Positions 5,418 through 8,502 of a DNA stretch of 8,502 nucleotides are shown here, one piece after another. Every line of letters starts with the position of its first letter. The stretch's first letter is position 1. The stretch spans positions 1 through 8,502 of the forward strand of contig DAOVTG010000100.1 of NCBI GenBank assembly GCA_030633185.1, given 5' to 3'. The notes beneath the pieces are model-generated. The model did not search any database, was not told the origin of the DNA, and saw only the letters and a program-made list of their open reading frames with translations. The position numbers were made by a program, and so were the translations under genes. The DNA comes from Deltaproteobacteria bacterium. GTDB lineage: Bacteria > Desulfobacterota > Anaeroferrophillalia > Anaeroferrophillales > Tharpellaceae.

Positions 5418-6620
5418 ATGAGTGAAATCTGGCTCGAAAATGCCGTTGAGGCCAACACTTTCCTTAATACCCTCTTTGACCATCTCAATTCAGCCGTTTT
5501 TGTTGTCGACCATGAAGCGCGAGTGCGCCAGGTCAATCAGGTTTTTGAGAAGATCTTTGCCAAAAGCGAAGCCGAAGTCGAAGGTCAACTCTGCGGCAAT
5601 GCCATAGGCTGTATCTTTCCACTTACTGCGGGCAAGGATTGCGGAACTCTTGAAGAGTGCAAAAGCTGCCTGATTCGCAGCGCCATCGTTAAGGCTCTGA
5701 CCAAAAAGATCTCCTCCTCAGGCCAGCTGATTAGCCGCAGTTTTATCATTTCCGGCGAAACCATCAACAAACATCTGCTGATCTCGGTTAAATACATATC
5801 CTTCAACCAAAAGGATATGGTGATAATTATTGTTGACGATATCACGGAAGCTGAAACCCGCAAACAGCTTATTGAAGAACGCCGCCTCCTGATTGAAAAG
5901 GATCTGGAGGCCGCCGCTGGCATCCAGCGCAGCCTCTTGCCAAAGTCCTGTCCAGATCACACAACCTTCACCTTCGCCTGGAAATATGAGCCCTGCATAT
6001 CAGTCGGCGGCGACATTTTCAGTCTGATCGAACTGAACAAGGAAAAGGTTATCGCCTATATGGTTGATGTCAGCGGTCACGGAGTTCCGGCCGCCCTGGT
6101 TACGGTCTCCATCACCCAACGTATCCAGCAGTATATCCACAGACATGAAGACAATTTTTCGCCCCGCGAGCTCCTGAAAATACTGGATCGGGAATACCCC
6201 ATGGATCGCTTTGATGCCTATTTCACGATGACCTGCCTCCTCTTAGATGGTGACAGGAAACAGATCACCTACGCTAGTGCGGGCCACCCGGCGCCCCTCC
6301 TGTTGCATACGGACGGCTCACTTACCCGGCTGGATGAAGGTGCCGCCCCGATCGGCATGGGCGGATTCGTCCCTTTTACAGAAGAAACCGTATCGTTTAA
6401 AGGCGGAGATACAGTTTTCTGCCACACCGACGGCATTAACGAATTCATTAACCCCAAAAACGAGATGTTTGGTTTTGATCGACTTCAGAGCATCATCAAA
6501 AAACAGCAAGGTTCAGAGCCGGCAGAGCTAATTGAGGAGATCTACAAACAGGTTATGAATTTCGGAGAGGGACTGGAAGCAGAAGATGATATTACCATGC
6601 TGGCAATTCAGGCCCGTTAG
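5418..6620 (+). CDS. PAS domain-containing SpoIIE/RsbU-type serine phosphatase
   Basis: A 400-residue cytoplasmic signalling protein. Residues about 15-140 form a PAS domain (LFDHLNSAVFVVDHEARV) carrying five cysteines, C59, C65, C75, C81 and C84, spaced C-x5-C-x9-C-x5-C-x2-C, a possible metal, Fe-S or redox-sensing site. A charged helical linker (about 141-168) leads to a PP2C-type SpoIIE phosphatase domain with IQRSLLP (169-175), the metal site GGDIF (D199), DVSGHG (217-222, D217), SAGHPAPLLL (287-296), HTDGI (336-340, D338) and EDDITML (389-395, D390/D391). These are the conserved acidic residues of Mn/Mg-dependent phosphatases, so the enzyme should be active. Family members dephosphorylate anti-sigma-factor antagonists in partner-switching pathways; no such partner or STAS protein is in the window. 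There are no membrane segments. It is a monocistronic plus-strand gene, divergent from yebG. Confidence 0.93.
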   Translation: MSEIWLENAVEANTFLNTLFDHLNSAVFVVDHEARVRQVNQVFEKIFAKSEAEVEGQLCGNAIGCIFPLTAGKDCGTLEECKSCLIRSAIVKALTKKISSSGQLISRSFIISGETINKHLLISVKYISFNQKDMVIIIVDDITEAETRKQLIEERRLLIEKDLEAAAGIQRSLLPKSCPDHTTFTFAWKYEPCISVGGDIFSLIELNKEKVIAYMVDVSGHGVPAALVTVSITQRIQQYIHRHEDNFSPRELLKILDREYPMDRFDAYFTMTCLLLDGDRKQITYASAGHPAPLLLHTDGSLTRLDEGAAPIGMGGFVPFTEETVSFKGGDTVFCHTDGINEFINPKNEMFGFDRLQSIIKKQQGSEPAELIEEIYKQVMNFGEGLEAEDDITMLAIQAR

Positions 6621-6766
6621 CAAAACCCCACCCTTGCTGATATTGTCCCGCTCCTCTTCATGAAAATTGACTTTACAGATTTAAAGACCGCCCAAAAAAA
6701 TAGTTGCATTTACAGATCAATATGCTACATTAACCTTAATAAGATTAATCAATGATTTACGACAAA

Positions 6767-6773
6767 AAGGAGG
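6767..6773 (+). promoter_or_regulatory. Strong ribosome binding site of the secreted protein gene
   Basis: AAGGAGG, a near-perfect Shine-Dalgarno sequence, lies 5 bases before ATG 6779. It rules out the in-frame ATG at 6752, which would bury the signal peptide's basic end. Confidence 0.8.
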
Positions 6774-6778
6774 AGAGA

Positions 6779-7276
6779 ATGAAAAGAAAACAGCTTTTAT
6801 TGCTCGTAGCCGCACTATTTTGCGCCCTGATTCTCAGCAGTTCATCCGCCCTCGCGGTAAGTGGTCAACAGGTTAAAGTTCCCTATGTCGTATCCATGAG
6901 TGATGTGGGTTGGTGGACCGGCATTGCGATTACCAACAACAGCGGCTCGGCGATTACCGACATGAAACTCGCTTTCACCAAAGACAATGGCTCCAGTGGA
7001 TGGTATATGCCGCCTCTCATGGCCCCTCCACCATCCGAACGCTCTGTTGCTGGAATACTCATGCCCTACGAAACCGATCTTGATACAATTTCAGGGTACG
7101 CTATCCTCTCAGGAACCATGGCATCTCTCTACGCTGGCGAAGGCACCAAAACACTACCCTCGGATGTCGGCTCCGTAATCTTTTACCACACTGGCAGTGA
7201 GTCGTTTACGGTAACCGTTTCCATCGGCAATGCTAACGGATTTGCCTACTATGTATTCGAATCTGAAGGCCCTTGA
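6779..7276 (+). CDS. Small secreted protein of unknown function
   Basis: A 165-residue protein with a clear Sec signal peptide: a basic MKRK start, a leucine-rich core and a likely cleavage after SSALA near residue 26. The mature part (about 139 residues) begins with VKVPYVVSMSD, then WWTGIAITNNSGSAIT, and is rich in Gly, Ser, Thr and aromatic residues, with alternating hydrophobics suggesting an all-beta sandwich. VPYVV followed by WWTGIAITN resembles repeat-like domains seen in exported proteins of environmental bacteria, but I cannot name a family. There are no cysteines in the mature part, no membrane anchor and no sorting signal. The gene stands alone between the phosphatase gene and a terminator, with a very strong ribosome binding site, so high expression is plausible. 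Function unknown. Confidence 0.85.
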   Translation: MKRKQLLLLVAALFCALILSSSSALAVSGQQVKVPYVVSMSDVGWWTGIAITNNSGSAITDMKLAFTKDNGSSGWYMPPLMAPPPSERSVAGILMPYETDLDTISGYAILSGTMASLYAGEGTKTLPSDVGSVIFYHTGSESFTVTVSIGNANGFAYYVFESEGP

Positions 7277-7285
7277 AGCTAATAG

Positions 7286-7311
7286 AAACTGCCGGGAGGC
7301 AGACTTTTTTT
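7286..7311 (+). terminator. Rho-independent terminator after the secreted protein gene
   Basis: CTGCC (7289-7293), a GGGA loop, GGCAG (7298-7302), then AC and seven T (7305-7311). With a two-base bulge the stem extends by AAA/TTT. It lies about 12 bp after the stop codon, as expected for an intrinsic terminator. Confidence 0.7.
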
Positions 7312-7341
7312 GTAACGACCAAGAGGCCCTCGTAAAAAGCA

Positions 7342-7384
7342 CCGGGAGGCTGTCTGAGAATAGTATTTTTCAGGCAGCCTCCTG
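7342..7384. repeat. Short palindrome with the same ends as the 144-bp element
   Basis: GGGAGGCTGTCTGAGAATAG at its left pairs with CAGGCAGCCTCCTG (7371-7384), a stem of about 14 bp with two mismatches that would be G-U pairs in RNA. The left side matches the left end of the element at 1073-1216 over about 25 bases (GAG-CTGTC-GAGAATAG plus a T-rich run), with about four differences. It may be an internally deleted copy of the same mobile element or a recruited terminator hairpin. Confidence 0.55.
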
Positions 7385-7431
7385 AATCATAAAACCGATA
7401 AAAAAACTCTTTTGGTTTGATGTTCACTGAC

Positions 7432-7536
7432 TCAGTTTAACCAGACCTTCAATTCATCCTCGATCCGGCCCATCAAATCGTTTATAGTCTCCAGGGTGCA
7501 GGTACCTTTGGCCTCGGGTATTATATTGTCAATCCT
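7432..7536 (-). pseudogene. Possible C-terminal remnant of an unidentified gene
   Basis: A short open stretch of 34 codons between two stops, ending EDELKVWLN at TGA 7434-7432. Its C-terminal half (ETINDLMGRIEDELKVWLN) has the pattern of an amphipathic helix and looks protein-like, but it has no proper start codon or ribosome binding site and its upstream part runs into the kinase remnant on the other strand. It may be the surviving 3' end of a gene cut by the rearrangement that removed the kinase N-terminus, or chance. Family not recognised. Confidence 0.2.
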
Positions 7537-8440
7537 TTAAAAAGTTTCGCCCGAGCGGCCAAAGGTGTCATTGAAAAAGGGAAGTTGCCGGACTATGTTC
7601 CAATGAAACGCAGCGATGAAATCGGTTATCTCTGGAGTGTCGGAGCCAAGATGGCGACCACCCTGCACCAGGAAAAACTAAAAGCCGAGGAAGCCAACCG
7701 GGCCAAATCGGAATTTCTCGCCAACATGAGTCATGAGATCCGCACCCCCTTAAATGCCATTTTGGGTTTTACCCAGATACTTCAAGATCACCCCCCTGAC
7801 TAAAGAAGAGAAAAAATATTTAAGCTACATCCACGAATCCGGCGACCACCTGCTGCAAGTTATCAATGAGATTCTTGATATCGCCAAGATCGAAAGCGGC
7901 TCTGTGGCTCTTGAACGGATTGATTTTAATCTCAACCAGCTCCTTGACGAAATCGCCGCCATCATTCGCGGCCGTATGAAACCGGAAATTGAATATCGAC
8001 TACCCCGCATCCAGGGGCTGCCTCTGGTCTGTGGTGACGAACTGAAGCTTAAACAAGTGCTTATCAACCTCATCAACAATGCCAACAAATTCACTAAAAA
8101 AGGCACCATCGAGATCCAGGTTACAGTCAGCCGGATGGATAAAGACTCCCTGGAACTGCTCTTTTTCGTCCGTGATACCGGCAAGGGCATTCCCGCAGAC
8201 AAACAGGAACTGGTTTTTAAAAGTTTCGCCCAGGAGGACTCATCGATCACCCGCAAATATGGCGGCACCGGTTTAGGATTAACGATTTCGCAAAAATTCG
8301 TCGAGCTCATGGGCGGCCGCATGTGGCTTGAAAGTGAACCCGGGATTGGGACAACTTTCTATTTTACGGTATGCCTTGAACGCTCAAACCAAACCGCTCG
8401 TCAGCACCCCGATATCCTTAAACAACCACTCAACCATTAA
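7501..8440 (+). pseudogene. Sensor histidine kinase, N-terminally truncated and frameshifted
   Basis: Remnant of a membrane-bound sensor kinase. It starts abruptly with the end of a membrane segment (GLGYYIVNPL) and a HAMP-like region (LKSFARAAKGVIEKG to RSDEIGYLWSVGAKM) in the first frame; the preceding in-frame stop is TAA at 7438-7440, and the sensor domain, first membrane helix and start codon are missing. The dimerisation box follows: FLANMSHEIRTPLNAILGF, phosphoacceptor His at 7732-7734. At a run of six C (7791-7796) the frame changes. Removing one C restores DHPLTKEEKKYLSYI, and the second frame then runs through the ATPase domain: N-box LINLINNANKF, G1 DTGKGIP, F-box FKSFAQED and G2 GGTGLGLTIS, to TAA at 8438-8440. 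The 3' end leads into receiver-domain sequence in yet another frame, so this was probably a hybrid kinase. Homopolymer sequencing error could explain the shift but not the missing N-terminus. Confidence 0.82.
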
Positions 8441-8502
8441 AAACGTAAAAATTGCCGTAGTTGATGATAACCCGCTCAACATCATGATTATGGCCCCTTA
8501 CG
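8439..8502 (+). pseudogene. Start of a response-regulator receiver domain, cut by the window end
   Basis: The third frame reads KNVKIAVVDDNPLNIMIM to the window end. The hydrophobic strand followed by the DD pair, NPLN, is the signature opening of receiver domains; the phospho-acceptor Asp would lie beyond the window. There is no start codon with a ribosome binding site: the frame is open upstream and a TTG at 8376 is the only candidate, inside the kinase end. It is best read as the receiver part of the broken hybrid kinase, reached by a second one-base shift somewhere in the linker, perhaps at CCCC 8407-8410. A separate overlapping response regulator gene is the alternative. Confidence 0.6.

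Noticed and set aside
6626..6646. AGCAA/TTGCT hairpin after the phosphatase gene as a terminator
   Set aside because: It has only a 5-bp AT-rich stem, a 10-nt loop and no T-tract.
6690..6730. Sigma-54 type promoter (TTGCAT) before the secreted protein gene
   Set aside because: The required GG element about 10 bp upstream is absent; the region is A-rich instead.
7825..8322. Minus-strand open frame of 165 codons opposite the kinase
   Set aside because: It is the antisense shadow of a clearly conserved ATPase domain; its serine/arginine-rich composition is typical of such shadows.

Overview
The window reads as a piece of a Gram-negative bacterial chromosome. A Desulfobacterota-like (deltaproteobacterial) source is my best guess. 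It rests on the mix of a ModABC transporter, a YebG protein, a SpoIIE-type phosphatase with a cysteine-rich PAS domain, hybrid-kinase remnants and strong GGAG-type ribosome binding sites. This is inference from gene types and style, not a taxonomic match.

Left part (1-1960, visibly AT-rich, accessory in character). The window opens inside a gene for the bacterial RNA-repair enzyme Pnkp. The ligase/adenylyltransferase end is present, but a stretch between the nucleotidyl-lysine motif and the next conserved block is missing and the reading frame changes at the junction, so the gene is broken. It is followed by a 144-bp nested palindrome bounded by 19-bp inverted repeats and CTAG, which looks like a miniature transposable element. 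Next comes a minus-strand gene for a DUF1643-like protein with its own candidate promoter and a 15-bp palindrome just upstream.

Centre (2066-5205, minus strand, more GC-rich). This is a tight operon in the order yebG, modA, modB, modC: an SOS-type small protein, a molybdate/tungstate-type binding protein, the permease and the ATPase. The binding protein is the most striking object in the window. Its two halves are in swapped order relative to ModA: the half that is normally C-terminal follows the signal peptide directly, and the normal N-terminal half ends the protein. The frame is continuous and the cut lies near the hinge between lobes, so it looks like a natural circular permutation of a periplasmic binding protein.

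Right part (5418-8502, plus strand). Divergent from the operon is a 400-residue PAS-SpoIIE phosphatase of the RsbU type. After it comes a small secreted protein of unknown function with a strong ribosome binding site and its own terminator. A second, very short sequence with the same terminal repeats as the 144-bp element follows, then a degraded sensor kinase. That kinase begins abruptly in its HAMP region, shifts frame at a run of six C, stops, and gives way to the start of a receiver domain in the third frame at the window end.

The intact genes suggest oxyanion uptake coupled in transcription to a stress gene, beside a signalling phosphatase. Both edges of the window carry decayed genes next to the same family of short palindromic repeats, which suggests that element-associated rearrangement has shaped the locus.
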